DNA of 41,691 nucleotides from Alcaligenaceae bacterium (GTDB lineage: Bacteria; Pseudomonadota; Gammaproteobacteria; Burkholderiales; Burkholderiaceae_B). Position numbers and translations under genes: made by a program. The notes under the pieces were generated by a model. It made no database searches. It saw only the letters and a list, made by a program, of their open reading frames with translations, and had not been told where the DNA came from. Below, piece by piece: positions 25,107 through 35,224 of this stretch. Position 1 is the stretch's first letter; the number at the start of each line of letters is the position of its first letter. The DNA is taken from positions 1 through 41,691 of the forward strand of contig JAJUGV010000016.1 in the NCBI GenBank assembly GCA_029265795.1. Reading direction: 5' to 3'.

Positions 25107-25613
25107 ATGAATATCGAACGCTTCCGTATCCCGACTCCGGTGGGGCGGCTCCTAAGTCTTTTGCCGAAGCGCCCCGGTTCCCAGCTTTTTGTCACTGGCC
25201 TGAACCTGACACTCGCGCCGCACCTGCCCATTGACACCTGCGCCATGCTGGAAGGGCGTTCCTTGCGTATCGAGGTGGCCGATGCGGGATTGAGGTTCGA
25301 CTATACCTGGCGCGCCAATGCATTTCGTGCAGCGCATCACGGCGATGCCACGCCCGATCTCACCATACGTGCGGATGCCTGGGACTTTCACCAACTCATA
25401 CAGCGCGGTGAAGACCCCGACACTCTGTTTTTCAGCCGCCGGCTCGTAATGGAGGGCGACACCGAGCTGGGTCTGCTGGTGAAGAACACGCTTGATTCCC
25501 TCGATATGGAAGTTCTCAAGCCGACCCGAGTCGCCTCCAACCTACTGGCAACACAGCGCATCAGACTGCGTGGGCCCGGCTCACAAACGTCTTCCGGCAC
25601 TCGGCAAGCCTGA
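25107..25613 (+). CDS. ubiT: SCP2-domain ubiquinone biosynthesis accessory factor UbiT
   Basis: UbiT is the lipid-binding protein that replaces UbiJ for ubiquinone synthesis without oxygen. The ATG at 25107 gives 168 residues beginning MNIERFRIPTPVGRLLSLLP, with AGGAG at 25095-25099; the longer open frame from 25038 overlaps ubiV and is rejected. The SCP2 sterol-carrier fold covers residues about 35-135, including PDLTIRADAWDFHQLIQRGEDPDTLFFSRRLVMEGDTELGL, in which the RRL..EGDTELGL element is characteristic. Third gene of the ubiUVT unit; a hairpin follows. Confidence 0.93.
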   Translation: MNIERFRIPTPVGRLLSLLPKRPGSQLFVTGLNLTLAPHLPIDTCAMLEGRSLRIEVADAGLRFDYTWRANAFRAAHHGDATPDLTIRADAWDFHQLIQRGEDPDTLFFSRRLVMEGDTELGLLVKNTLDSLDMEVLKPTRVASNLLATQRIRLRGPGSQTSSGTRQA

Positions 25614-25620
25614 AGCCGTT

Positions 25621-25657
25621 AGGGTGGCGGCGCCGGCGCGCCGCCCTCACATATTTT
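25621..25657 (+). terminator. Probable terminator after ubiT
   Basis: AGGGTGGCG pairs with CGCCGCCCT (one G-U pair) around a GC-rich loop that can pair further, followed by ATATTTT. It sits 8 bases after the ubiT stop and before recC. The T-run is short, so the confidence is moderate. Confidence 0.6.
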
Positions 25658-25714
25658 GCGCAAACAAATCTGGTGGTACCATGCCAGCGGTCTGCTTAGG
25701 CTACCGGAGTCGTT

Positions 25715-28700
25715 TTGAATCGCGAAGCTGTTTCTGATATCACGCCAGGCCTGATGGTGTTGCATTCCAACCGAATGGAGGTCCTGCGCGACGGGCTCGT
25801 CGAGTGGTTGGCGAAGCAGCCGCTGGCCCCCCTCGAAACGGAAATCATCACCGTACAAAGCAACGGCATTGCCCAATGGCTGCGTAGCTCGCTTGCGCGA
25901 AGTGCTCCGGATGGCGGACCCGGCATCGCGGCGGCGCTGGATACGCCTATGCCGGCCCGCCTCATGTGGACGCTATACCGCCGCGTGCTGGGCGAACAGG
26001 CCGTGCCGCAGACTTCGCCGCTCGATGAGCAACCCCTGGTATGGAGGTTGATGCGCCTGCTCGGCGAACTCCCCGACAATGCCGTCTACCGGCCACTTCG
26101 GCAATTCTTGCAAGACGATGACGATCTGCGCAAGCGCTTTCAGCTGGCCGAACGACTCGCCGACCTTTTCGACCAATACCAGGTTTATCGCGCGGACTGG
26201 CTGGCTGACTGGCAGGCCGGCAACAATGTATTGCGTAGTTACAGGCAGCCTCGCCCCCTGGATGACGACCAATTATGGCAAGCGCAACTTTGGCGCCAAA
26301 TTTTGCAAGACGTCGGCGGTGAAGGCGCTCAAGCGGGTAGGGCAGCGGTGCATGCCCGTTTCATCGAAGTGTTGCGTCAATGGTCTTCGACGGATGGTCG
26401 CCCTGATCTTCCTAGGCGGATCGTCGTGTTCGGCGTCAGCTCGCTGCCTCGCCAAAGCCTCGAAGCGCTCATCGAAGTCTCTGTCTGGACCCAGGTTCTG
26501 GTCTGTGTACATAACCCATGCGAATATCACTGGGCGGATATTGTTGAGGGGCGCGATCTCCTACGCTCAGTAAAGCGGCATCATCAGCCCCTTCGGCCGG
26601 GCTTCCCCGCGGAGCTTCATGACGACGATTTGCATGCGCATGCACACCCGTTACTCGCGTCGTGGGGTAAGCAAGGTCGTGATTACATTGCCGTTCTCGA
26701 GGAACTTGAAGAGCAATCGGCGCGCGCTTTCACTGTCGGACAGGCGTTCTCCGAGGTGGAAGGGGACTCCATGCTGGCACGTCTGCAAGACGATATCCGT
26801 GCGTTGCGACCCTTGGCTGAAATTCAAAGCGAATCGCGACAGGTGCCGACTGAGGACGTATCAATCCAGTTCCACGTAGCGCACAGCGCGCTTCGCGAAG
26901 TTGAGATTCTGCACGATCGATTGCTTGCTGCCTTCGATCAGGATCCAACGCTACAGGCGGATGACGTCATCGTAATGGTTCCCGACATCGAGCAGTATGC
27001 GGCGTATATTGAAGCCGTATTCGGCCTGTACGGGCCTGAAGATCCAAGGCGAATTCCATACTTTATTGTGGACCGTGGGCCCGGTAAGGTGAACACCGTC
27101 GCGGATGCCGTGGAGCTGTTGCTTTCCTTGCCGCAGGCACGTATGGGTGTCAGCGACCTTCTTGATCTTCTGGACATTGCTGCTGTACGCAAGCGTTATG
27201 AGCTGGCCGAAGAAGACGTGGCGGTTCTGCGTCAGTGGGTACAAGGCGCGCAGGTACGTTGGGGCCTGGATGCCACTCACCGACAAGGGTTGGGCCTGCC
27301 GATTGAGCCACGGCTGGCTGACATTCACACCCTTGCTTTCGGGGTGCGGCGCATGTTGCTGGGCTATGCAATGGGCGACTCAGAAGGCTGGAAGGGCATT
27401 GCACCCCATGCCGATGTGGCGGGGCTGGATGCCGGTCTGGTCGGCAAACTTGCGCAACTGCTGGAGCGGCTGCAGCAACATGCCAAAGATTTAGCTTGTC
27501 CCGCAACTCCGGGCGAATGGGCCGAGCGGCTGCGCAGGCTGCTGGAAGATTTCCTGGCGGCACCTGACGACCTCGCTGCCTACACCATCGAGCAGTTGCA
27601 GCAGGCCCTGGACGACTGGTTGCAGGAATGTGAAGATAGCGCTTTCGACCAGCCGCTGACCCTGCAGGTGGTACGTACGCGTTGGATGGCTTGCCTGGAA
27701 AAGGCAGGCATGGCCCAGCGGTTTACGAGCGGGTCCGTTACCTTCGCCACGCTTATGCCGATGCGGGCCATTCCTTTCCGTCATGTCTGCCTGCTGGGTA
27801 TGAACGACGGCGAATACCCCCGGCGGCGTACCCCCGCCCACTTCGATCTGATGGAGAAGGACTACCGGCCCGGTGACCGATCGCGTCGCGATGATGACCG
27901 TTACCTATTCTTGGAGGCTTTGCTTTCGGCCCGTGAGCGTTTCTATGTGTCTTGGGTGGGACGCAGCATCGTAGACAATTCTGAACAGCCGCCCTCGGTG
28001 CTGGTGGGACAGCTGCGAGACCATTTGGCAGCAGGGTGGCGTGCCCACGATGGCAGCGCAGAAGTTTTGCCGCAGGTCACCACGGAGCACCCGTTGCAGG
28101 GCTTTAGCGGCCGGTATTTCGAAGATGCCTCGCCCGACGCGAACCTGTTTACGTATGTGCGCGAATGGCGTAGCCAAGCAGAGACTGAACCGGTCGCCCA
28201 GGGCGCCCCGGATGAACCGCTAGACCCATTGCTCCGCGACGAACCCCTGTCGTTTCGAGAACTGGAGCGCTTTCTTGACCATCCGGTCAGAGAGTTCTTC
28301 GTTCAGCGCCTGCAGGTCAGCTACGAGGAAAACGAAGGATTCGACGATCATGAAACGTTCATGGCGACCGGGTTGGACAACTGGTCGCTGAATAAGGTGC
28401 TGATTGAAGCCGCCCGTAAGCCGCTCGAAATAGGTGCCGACCCCTGGCAGGCGTGTGCCGCTGCGCTGGAACGCATGCATAGAAGCGGCGAACTCGCGTT
28501 TGGCGGTGCCGCGATGGTGCAGATGGAAAGAGGGCGCGACGTCCTGACTCCGATCTTCGAAAAGTACAGTGAACTGCTGCACGAGTGGCCTGTGCCGGCA
28601 GCGGAATCGCTGGAAATTGCTTATTCCTGCCCCGGTACGCCCGGCTTGGCGGGATGGCTGCATGGCCTGCGGAGCAAAGGAGGTGACGAGTGCGTGAACC

Positions 28701-29221
28701 TCATTCTGCAGGCGACTCGATTGACAGACGATCGGAAACGTTGGCGCGACGAAAAAATGCTGGAGCACTGGTTGCAGCACTTGGCAGCAAATGCGCGGGG
28801 CGTGCCGCTGACCACGGTCGTGGTCAGCCCGGGCGGGGTCGCGGAACTGCTACCGCTGGATACCCAAGAGGCAGCTGCTTGCTTGGATGATTTGCTGCTA
28901 GGCTGGATGGAGGGCATGCGCCGACCCCTTCCCGTCAAGGCCGAGTTCGCCCGGCCGGTACTGCTGGCCATTCCCGAAGGGATGGAGCGGGTGAACGACG
29001 AAGAAAACCGACAGCGGCTTATGAGCGTCGATAAGGTGGCCGCGGCACTGCGCGCGTGTGCGACGGCTGATTGGAATCGCACCGACCGGAAAGAAACCCG
29101 CTATGAATTGCGCGCTTATCCCACCGCTGAGTCCCTGCTGGCCGGCGACGAGATGCTCAAATGGGTGCTGACACTGTACGGGCCTTTGTTCACGGCTTTG
29201 CGAACCAAGGAGGCCGAGTGA
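25715..29221 (+). CDS. recC: Exodeoxyribonuclease V subunit gamma (RecC)
   Basis: RecC splits the duplex and recognises Chi sites within the RecBCD helicase-nuclease that processes double-strand breaks. It has 1168 residues, close to E. coli's 1122. I chose the TTG at 25715 because GGAG (25706-25709) lies just upstream; an ATG at 25754, directly before VLHSNRMEVL, is a real alternative. Family landmarks are the N-terminal HSNRMEVLRDGLVEWL, ITVQSNGIAQWLR, the central FTSGSVTFATLMPMRAIPFR, LLGMNDGEYPR, and RDDDRYLFLEALLSARERFYVSWVGR. The C-terminal third contains the inactive nuclease-like fold. The gene order is recC-recB-recD. Confidence 0.96.
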   Translation: MNREAVSDITPGLMVLHSNRMEVLRDGLVEWLAKQPLAPLETEIITVQSNGIAQWLRSSLARSAPDGGPGIAAALDTPMPARLMWTLYRRVLGEQAVPQTSPLDEQPLVWRLMRLLGELPDNAVYRPLRQFLQDDDDLRKRFQLAERLADLFDQYQVYRADWLADWQAGNNVLRSYRQPRPLDDDQLWQAQLWRQILQDVGGEGAQAGRAAVHARFIEVLRQWSSTDGRPDLPRRIVVFGVSSLPRQSLEALIEVSVWTQVLVCVHNPCEYHWADIVEGRDLLRSVKRHHQPLRPGFPAELHDDDLHAHAHPLLASWGKQGRDYIAVLEELEEQSARAFTVGQAFSEVEGDSMLARLQDDIRALRPLAEIQSESRQVPTEDVSIQFHVAHSALREVEILHDRLLAAFDQDPTLQADDVIVMVPDIEQYAAYIEAVFGLYGPEDPRRIPYFIVDRGPGKVNTVADAVELLLSLPQARMGVSDLLDLLDIAAVRKRYELAEEDVAVLRQWVQGAQVRWGLDATHRQGLGLPIEPRLADIHTLAFGVRRMLLGYAMGDSEGWKGIAPHADVAGLDAGLVGKLAQLLERLQQHAKDLACPATPGEWAERLRRLLEDFLAAPDDLAAYTIEQLQQALDDWLQECEDSAFDQPLTLQVVRTRWMACLEKAGMAQRFTSGSVTFATLMPMRAIPFRHVCLLGMNDGEYPRRRTPAHFDLMEKDYRPGDRSRRDDDRYLFLEALLSARERFYVSWVGRSIVDNSEQPPSVLVGQLRDHLAAGWRAHDGSAEVLPQVTTEHPLQGFSGRYFEDASPDANLFTYVREWRSQAETEPVAQGAPDEPLDPLLRDEPLSFRELERFLDHPVREFFVQRLQVSYEENEGFDDHETFMATGLDNWSLNKVLIEAARKPLEIGADPWQACAAALERMHRSGELAFGGAAMVQMERGRDVLTPIFEKYSELLHEWPVPAAESLEIAYSCPGTPGLAGWLHGLRSKGGDECVNLILQATRLTDDRKRWRDEKMLEHWLQHLAANARGVPLTTVVVSPGGVAELLPLDTQEAAACLDDLLLGWMEGMRRPLPVKAEFARPVLLAIPEGMERVNDEENRQRLMSVDKVAAALRACATADWNRTDRKETRYELRAYPTAESLLAGDEMLKWVLTLYGPLFTALRTKEAE

Positions 29222-32200
29222 ACGCCATGAGTCCGTCATCTACTATGGTGCCACTAGATACCCTGAAATTTCCGCTGTGGGGTAGCCGACTGATTGAGGC
29301 CAGCGCTGGAACAGGGAAGACCTATACCATCGCCGGCTTGTATGTCCGGCTGGTGCTCGGCCATGGTCTGCAGCCCGGCCAATCTCCCCTTACCCCCCCT
29401 GAAATTCTGGTGACTACCTTCACACGGGCGGCCACCCGTGAGCTGCGTGAGCGCATCCGCAAGCGTCTTAACGAGGCAGCAGGGTTTTTTCTTGAGCAAA
29501 GCGAGGGGGACGACTTCTTACAGAAATTGCGGGCCGACTACGATAAGAAGCAGTGGCCCGGGCGGGCGCTCCAATTACAGATTGCCGCTCAGTGGATGGA
29601 CGAGGCCGCCGTCGACACTATTGACGCATGGTGCTTTCGCATGTTGCGCGAACATGCCTTCGATAGTGCCAGCCTCTTCAATGTCGAACTGGATGCCGAT
29701 TCCCTGGAAACGGTGATTGAAGCCACCCAGGATTATTGGCGGCTCTTTATTGCGCCGCTGGACGCTGAAAACTTCGCCCGGGTAAGCGAGGTGATCGGCA
29801 GTTGTGAGCGGTTCGCCAAGACTTTGACCCAGGGATGGCTCGCTCACGCAGATACGTTCACCCATGCGCATGAGCCCCTTGCGTTGATTTCGCAGGTGAG
29901 ATCCGGCCTGGAGGCGTGCAAAAAACCTTGGCTCGAATGGGTTCCGCAAATGCGAGAACTCCTGGAAGAGGCTTACAAAGAAAATCGATACAAGAAGGGG
30001 AGCCTTGCCGTCAACAATTGGCGCAAGTGGCTGACGAATATAGAAGAATGGGCGAACAGCGCGGATGCGGTGCTGCCTTTTGACGAAGACGGTGTGGCTT
30101 GGCTGCGCTTGTCTCCGGAATCGCTGGCAGCTATCTGGCTCAAGGGTTCGCCACCCCAGCACCCAGGGTTTCAAGCGTTGCAGACGCTACGGCAGGAAGT
30201 CAGGGCGCTGGACCCTCATCTTGAAGGGGTATTCCGCCATGCGGCGATCTGGGTTAAGAATCGGGTCGCCGAGCTGCGTGAGCAACGCGCCACACTCAGC
30301 TTCAGCAGTCTGACTGAAAAATTTAATGCCGCGCTGCAGGGGCCGAACGGTGAGCGCCTGGCCCAGCTGATACGCAGACAGTTCCCTGCCGCGCTCATCG
30401 ACGAGTTTCAGGACACCAACCCAATCCAGTATCAAATCTACGACCGTATATATGGTGTAGATACGAATAGGGAGGACGTGCTGCTGGCCTTGATTGGCGA
30501 TCCGAAGCAGGCAATTTATGCATTCCGTGGCGCGGATATCCATGCTTATCTCGCTGCCCGCCGGGCATGTGAGGGGCGCATTTACACCTTGAACAATAAC
30601 TACCGTTCGACCCCATCAATGGTGGCGGCAGTGAATCACCTGTTCGAGGCAGGCGAGCAGCAGCGCGAAAATGGGGCGTTCCTGTTTGCAAGGCAAGGTA
30701 CTGATGGGTCATTCGAGAACCCCGTACCCTTTCATCCCGTGGATGCGGCCAGAGACCGCGGCGAATTCCGGGTGGAAGGGCGGCAGTACAGGGCGCTCAC
30801 GATTTGGTGTGACACAAGGCAGGACGTACCTAACCAGGAAGCGCGCAGGGCAGATGTCGCCGGGGCCTGTGCCTCGGAGATTTTGCATTTACTGCAGCTC
30901 GGCTTAGAGGGAAAAGCGGGGTTTCAGTCAGAAGACGGCTTCGAAGCCCTCCAGGCTCGGGACATCGCCATTCTTGTGAATACACGAGATGAAGCCGAAG
31001 AGCTTCGCAAACAGCTTGCCCGAAGGGGAATACGGAGTGTCTACCTGTCCGACCAAAGCTCTGTTTATACAAGCGAGGCGGCGGTGGAAATGCTTGCCTG
31101 GTTACGTGCCTGTGCAGAGCCTGAGATCGGCAAGCATGTGCGCGCGGCTCTTGCTACGCCGTCATTGGGCTTAAGCTGGCTCCAGCTGGACAAATACGTT
31201 CACGATGAAATGCTGTGGGAATCTGTGCTCGAACGTTTCGCTACGTATAAGGAGCAGTGGCGGCACAGGGGGTTGCTACCCATGCTACGGCGTTTCATGT
31301 ATGAATTCGGCGTGCCGGGCAGGCTGTTCGCGCAGCAAAAAGACGGTAGTCAGGACGGTGAGCGCCACCTTACCGATTTGCTGCATTTGGCCGAAATGCT
31401 GCAGGCGGCTTCTACAAGCTTGGATGGCGAGCACGCGGTCATTCGCTATCTGGAAGAAAAAATTCAGGCCGGCGGGGCCGGTAATACCGATGAAGACGTG
31501 TCCCGGTTGCGACTTGAAAGCGATGCCGACCTTGTTCAGATCGTCACCGTTCACAAAGCCAAGGGCCTGGAATACCCGCTGGTCTTCTACCCCTATGGCT
31601 ATTATTGTCGTCCAACCGGCAATTTCACGGTACCGGTTCTCTACCGTGACGAACGGGGTGAACCCCACATCCTGGCAAGCTCGGTCGAACTCACGCCACA
31701 GCTGCGTGAACAGATTCACACCGCTTTAGAGCGAGAGCGTCTGGCCGAGGATCTTCGCAAGCTTTACGTCGCCTTGACGCGCGCACGCTATGCTACCTGG
31801 ATGGCCGTATCTCCGTACAGAACGTTGGCACACTCTGCTATGGGTTATCTGTTGGGCGGGCCTGAAGTCTGCACACTCGAGCACGTTGAAGGTGCGCTAC
31901 ACGGCTTAGTCGAGGGGTGCGACAATATCGCTGTGCTGCCTCTGCCTGAATCCGTGGCAGGCTGGTATCGGCCTGTAGGGGATGAAGGGGCAAGTGCGCC
32001 GGTCTGGCGCAGCATGACACGTCGTATTGAGCAGCGCTGGAATCTGAGCAGCTATTCTTCACTTAACCGGCTTGCCAAGGTGCGCTTCAAGGGAGCGCCG
32101 GACCTGGCGCTCGATGAACAGGCGTTGCCCGATGAACCTGGCCTCGATACCTTTATGGAAGGATATTTGGCCGAGACGGCCGGGGCGGAAGCAGGTGAAG

Positions 32201-33015
32201 CCGACACGTACAGCCGGCAATCTCCTCTTGCCGTCGGACTGCATAAATTCCCGAAGGGGGCGGCAGCCGGTAGTTTTCTGCATGGCTTGCTTGAGTGGGT
32301 GTACACCCAGGGGCCGCAGCAGGTGCTGGGCGATCCGGAACGGTTGCAGCAGTATGTGGAACGCCGCTGTCGAGTGCGTGGCTGGTCGGCGCACAGCAAT
32401 ACACTGGTGAGTTGGGTCACGGACTTCTTCACTCAGGGTTTCCGCCTCGCACCGACAGTAGATACGGCAGACCTGGTGCTGTGTGAACTGAAAACCGTCT
32501 TGCCCGAAATGGAATTCTGGTTTGGTGTCAGAGATGCTGATCTGCCCAAGTTGGATGCCTTGGTGAGTCGGTACTATCTTCCTGGGCAGCCCCGGTCAGT
32601 CATCAGCCGAGGGCGCCTGCATGGCTTGCTGCGCGGTTTCATTGACCTGACCTTCGAACATCAAGGTAAGTATTACGTAGCCGACTACAAGTCGAACTGG
32701 CTAGGTGTGGATGCCGATGCCTATCACGCGCAGGCCGTTGCGGACGCTATTCTGGAACATCGCTATGACCTTCAGGCAGCCTTGTATCTATTTGCTCTGC
32801 ATCGTTTACTAAAAACCCGCCTGGGTGAAGACTACGAGTACGAACGGCACGTGGGTGGGGCATTGGTGTTCTTCGTGCGCGGATATCAGGCCGGCACTCA
32901 GGGAGTTCACATCGAGCGGCCGCCGCTAGCGTTGATGGAGCAAATGGAAGCGTTATTTAGCGGTGACACCGCGCAAGCAGTGACCCCGGCCCTGTCAGCG
33001 AACGGAGATGCCTAA
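29218..33015 (+). CDS. recB: Exodeoxyribonuclease V subunit beta (RecB)
   Basis: RecB is the 3'-5' helicase and the only nuclease of RecBCD. I chose the GTG at 29218, which overlaps the recC stop as GTGA and follows AAGGAGG at 29207-29213 (1265 residues); an ATG three codons later is possible. Walker A is SAGTGKT at residues 29-35. Other UvrD-like motifs are TFTRAATRELRERI, LIDEFQDTNPIQYQIYD, LIGDPKQAIYAFRGAD, VTVHKAKGLEYPLVF and KLYVALTRAR. The C-terminal nuclease keeps its catalytic residues Asp1143, Asp1156 and Lys1158 (GFIDLTF and ADYKSNWLG), then DLQAALYLFAL. All catalytic parts are intact. Confidence 0.97.
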   Translation: MNAMSPSSTMVPLDTLKFPLWGSRLIEASAGTGKTYTIAGLYVRLVLGHGLQPGQSPLTPPEILVTTFTRAATRELRERIRKRLNEAAGFFLEQSEGDDFLQKLRADYDKKQWPGRALQLQIAAQWMDEAAVDTIDAWCFRMLREHAFDSASLFNVELDADSLETVIEATQDYWRLFIAPLDAENFARVSEVIGSCERFAKTLTQGWLAHADTFTHAHEPLALISQVRSGLEACKKPWLEWVPQMRELLEEAYKENRYKKGSLAVNNWRKWLTNIEEWANSADAVLPFDEDGVAWLRLSPESLAAIWLKGSPPQHPGFQALQTLRQEVRALDPHLEGVFRHAAIWVKNRVAELREQRATLSFSSLTEKFNAALQGPNGERLAQLIRRQFPAALIDEFQDTNPIQYQIYDRIYGVDTNREDVLLALIGDPKQAIYAFRGADIHAYLAARRACEGRIYTLNNNYRSTPSMVAAVNHLFEAGEQQRENGAFLFARQGTDGSFENPVPFHPVDAARDRGEFRVEGRQYRALTIWCDTRQDVPNQEARRADVAGACASEILHLLQLGLEGKAGFQSEDGFEALQARDIAILVNTRDEAEELRKQLARRGIRSVYLSDQSSVYTSEAAVEMLAWLRACAEPEIGKHVRAALATPSLGLSWLQLDKYVHDEMLWESVLERFATYKEQWRHRGLLPMLRRFMYEFGVPGRLFAQQKDGSQDGERHLTDLLHLAEMLQAASTSLDGEHAVIRYLEEKIQAGGAGNTDEDVSRLRLESDADLVQIVTVHKAKGLEYPLVFYPYGYYCRPTGNFTVPVLYRDERGEPHILASSVELTPQLREQIHTALERERLAEDLRKLYVALTRARYATWMAVSPYRTLAHSAMGYLLGGPEVCTLEHVEGALHGLVEGCDNIAVLPLPESVAGWYRPVGDEGASAPVWRSMTRRIEQRWNLSSYSSLNRLAKVRFKGAPDLALDEQALPDEPGLDTFMEGYLAETAGAEAGEADTYSRQSPLAVGLHKFPKGAAAGSFLHGLLEWVYTQGPQQVLGDPERLQQYVERRCRVRGWSAHSNTLVSWVTDFFTQGFRLAPTVDTADLVLCELKTVLPEMEFWFGVRDADLPKLDALVSRYYLPGQPRSVISRGRLHGLLRGFIDLTFEHQGKYYVADYKSNWLGVDADAYHAQAVADAILEHRYDLQAALYLFALHRLLKTRLGEDYEYERHVGGALVFFVRGYQAGTQGVHIERPPLALMEQMEALFSGDTAQAVTPALSANGDA

Positions 33016-33017
33016 TC

Positions 33018-35189
33018 ATGCAGTTAAGTCTGGGCCTGGATGCTAATGCAATGCCTGCAATGTCAGGGGATGCAGCACAATTCGACGCCGACTACGTGCT
33101 TGCACTATTGGGTGCCTGGTACGAAGCCGGGTGGCTGCGGTTGCTCGATCTGCAGTTTGCCCGCTTTCTTCATGATGAAGAACCGGGCGTTAGTGGGCTC
33201 TTGTTACTGGCCGCGGCACTCACCAGCCATCAGCTGGGTCGGGGGCATGCCTGCCTCGATTTGGCGGCAACGCTGAACGGCCCTGAACGCGTGTTGAATC
33301 TTCCGCCGGACCAAGCAGTGAGCCGCGGTAGGAGCGGCGCACAAGCCAATATAGAGCAAGGGCCGGAAGATGCAGAAACGCCGCTGCCGGCTGAATTGCT
33401 GGGCCGGATAGCGCAGACAGATTGGGAAGCGTCGTTTCACCCGGATATTGTCTCGGATGGCAGTCGGCCAACCCCGTTGATCTACGACAATGGCCGTCTG
33501 TATTTGAGCCGCTATTGGCGATATGAACAGCGGGTAGCAGCGGGAATTGCCGCCCGCTTGCGGGCTGTAGATAGTAGCGAAGGGCCGAGTGCAACTCAGG
33601 TTGCCGCGTTGCTGGAGACGCTTTTCGGGCCGGCTGATCCGGCCGCTCCCGTGGACTGGCAGCGCATAGCCTGTGCATTAGCCGCGCGTCAGCGCTTTTC
33701 CATCATTACGGGAGGGCCCGGCACCGGCAAGACCACTACGGTCGTTCGATTGCTGGCCTTACTGCAGGCCTTGCATTTTCAGAGCCGGCCGGGTGCGGAG
33801 GATGACCCGCACGCCTGGCGTGCCTGGCAGCCCTTACGCATTCGACTGGCCGCTCCCACCGGCAAGGCGGCCGCCCGGCTTAATGAGTCCATTGGGGCGA
33901 AGATAGGGGAATTGCCGCTTGAGCACCTGGGTGGCGAGGCGCTGGCGCGTGCCATTCCGGAACAAGTCGTGACCCTGCATCGATTACTGGGCGGGCGGCC
34001 CCATGTGCGCAAACGCACCTATCATGCGGACAACCCATTACCGCTGGATGTGCTGGTGATCGACGAAGCCTCGATGGTCTCGTTAAGCGATATGGCCGAT
34101 GTCATTGCTGCACTGCGGCCCGAATCAAGGTTAATCCTCATCGGCGACAAAGACCAGCTGTCTTCGGTGGAAGCCGGAGCCGTATTGGGAGAGCTCTGCC
34201 GACGGGCAAGCGACGGGCATTACCTGCCCGCGACTGCAGAGTGGCTATCCAAAGCCACCGGCATCAAGGTTCCCGCGAGTATTATGGATGAGGAAGGTCT
34301 GCGCCTGGATCAGGCTGTGGCGATGTTGCGGCGCAGTTATCGTTTCGGCGGAAACAGTGGGATCGGCCGTCTGTCCCTCGCGGTCAACAACGGCGACGTC
34401 GAGCAGGTTCAGGCGCAGCTGGCATCACCGCTGCCGGACATCGCTTACTTGCGTGTACAGCAGTCTGATGACAAGGCGATTTCGCGTCTGCTGGTTGAGG
34501 GTTCAAGCGGGCGGGATGCTGACGGGGCTAGCCCCGTTGCGCCGCGCGAGGGTTACGGCCATTACTTGAAGCTGGTGGCGCAGGTTCCACCTGTTTTGGA
34601 TCTGAAGGCCTATGACGACTGGGCCGTTAAGGTGCTCCGGGCGCACCGAGCCTTTCAGGTTCTCTGTGTCCTGCGAAATGGCCCGTGGGGCGTGGCAGGA
34701 ATGAACAAGTCGATTGCACAGTTGCTGCATTCAAAAGGACTCATCAGCGCTTCCTCTGGCTGGTATGCCGGTCGTCCGGTCATGGTGACGCGAAACAATC
34801 AGGCGTTGCGGCTAAGTAATGGCGATATCGGAGTGGTGCTGCCATACCCTATAGAGTCGGCCAACGCCACCGCCTTGAGAGTCGCTTTCCCCGACGGTGA
34901 GGGTACGGGTGTCCGGTGGTTTGCGCCCAACCGGCTGGACGAAATCGACACCGTCTATGCATTGACGGTTCATAAATCCCAAGGGTCTGAGTTCCGACAT
35001 GTGGCACTGGTGCTACCTGATGCACCGAACCCGGTGTTGACGCGTGAACTCGTTTATACCGGAATCACCCGGGCCAGTGAGTGTTTCACTCTCGTGAACC
35101 CCGGGGGGCAAGAGTTATTGCGGCAAGCAGTCAGCCAGCGTGTTCACCGCAGCGGTGGACTTGGAGATCTGCTAGCAGCCATCGGTTAG
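33018..35189 (+). CDS. recD: Exodeoxyribonuclease V subunit alpha (RecD)
   Basis: RecD is the 5'-3' helicase motor of RecBCD, a superfamily 1B enzyme. It is 723 residues, longer than E. coli's 608. The N-terminal domain (to about 200) contacts RecC. Walker A is GGPGTGKT at residues 232-239. Further motifs are LAAPTGKAAARL, LVIDEASMVSLSDMADV (Walker B), LIGDKDQLSSVEAGAVLGEL, and near the C-terminus ALTVHKSQGSEFRHV and ELVYTGITRA. It starts 2 bases after recB. Two stretches look longer than in E. coli, the region around residues 95-125 and the helicase insert around 395-430, which accounts for the size. Confidence 0.96.
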   Translation: MQLSLGLDANAMPAMSGDAAQFDADYVLALLGAWYEAGWLRLLDLQFARFLHDEEPGVSGLLLLAAALTSHQLGRGHACLDLAATLNGPERVLNLPPDQAVSRGRSGAQANIEQGPEDAETPLPAELLGRIAQTDWEASFHPDIVSDGSRPTPLIYDNGRLYLSRYWRYEQRVAAGIAARLRAVDSSEGPSATQVAALLETLFGPADPAAPVDWQRIACALAARQRFSIITGGPGTGKTTTVVRLLALLQALHFQSRPGAEDDPHAWRAWQPLRIRLAAPTGKAAARLNESIGAKIGELPLEHLGGEALARAIPEQVVTLHRLLGGRPHVRKRTYHADNPLPLDVLVIDEASMVSLSDMADVIAALRPESRLILIGDKDQLSSVEAGAVLGELCRRASDGHYLPATAEWLSKATGIKVPASIMDEEGLRLDQAVAMLRRSYRFGGNSGIGRLSLAVNNGDVEQVQAQLASPLPDIAYLRVQQSDDKAISRLLVEGSSGRDADGASPVAPREGYGHYLKLVAQVPPVLDLKAYDDWAVKVLRAHRAFQVLCVLRNGPWGVAGMNKSIAQLLHSKGLISASSGWYAGRPVMVTRNNQALRLSNGDIGVVLPYPIESANATALRVAFPDGEGTGVRWFAPNRLDEIDTVYALTVHKSQGSEFRHVALVLPDAPNPVLTRELVYTGITRASECFTLVNPGGQELLRQAVSQRVHRSGGLGDLLAAIG

Positions 35190-35224
35190 TATTTACAGAA
35201 AATGCAAAATCTGAGGAGACAATC

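Noticed and set aside
35081-35224. Longer acyl-CoA synthetase frame overlapping recD
   Set aside because: The extension lies in the recD coding region in another frame; the ATG at 35225 has a strong Shine-Dalgarno sequence and a family-like N-terminus.
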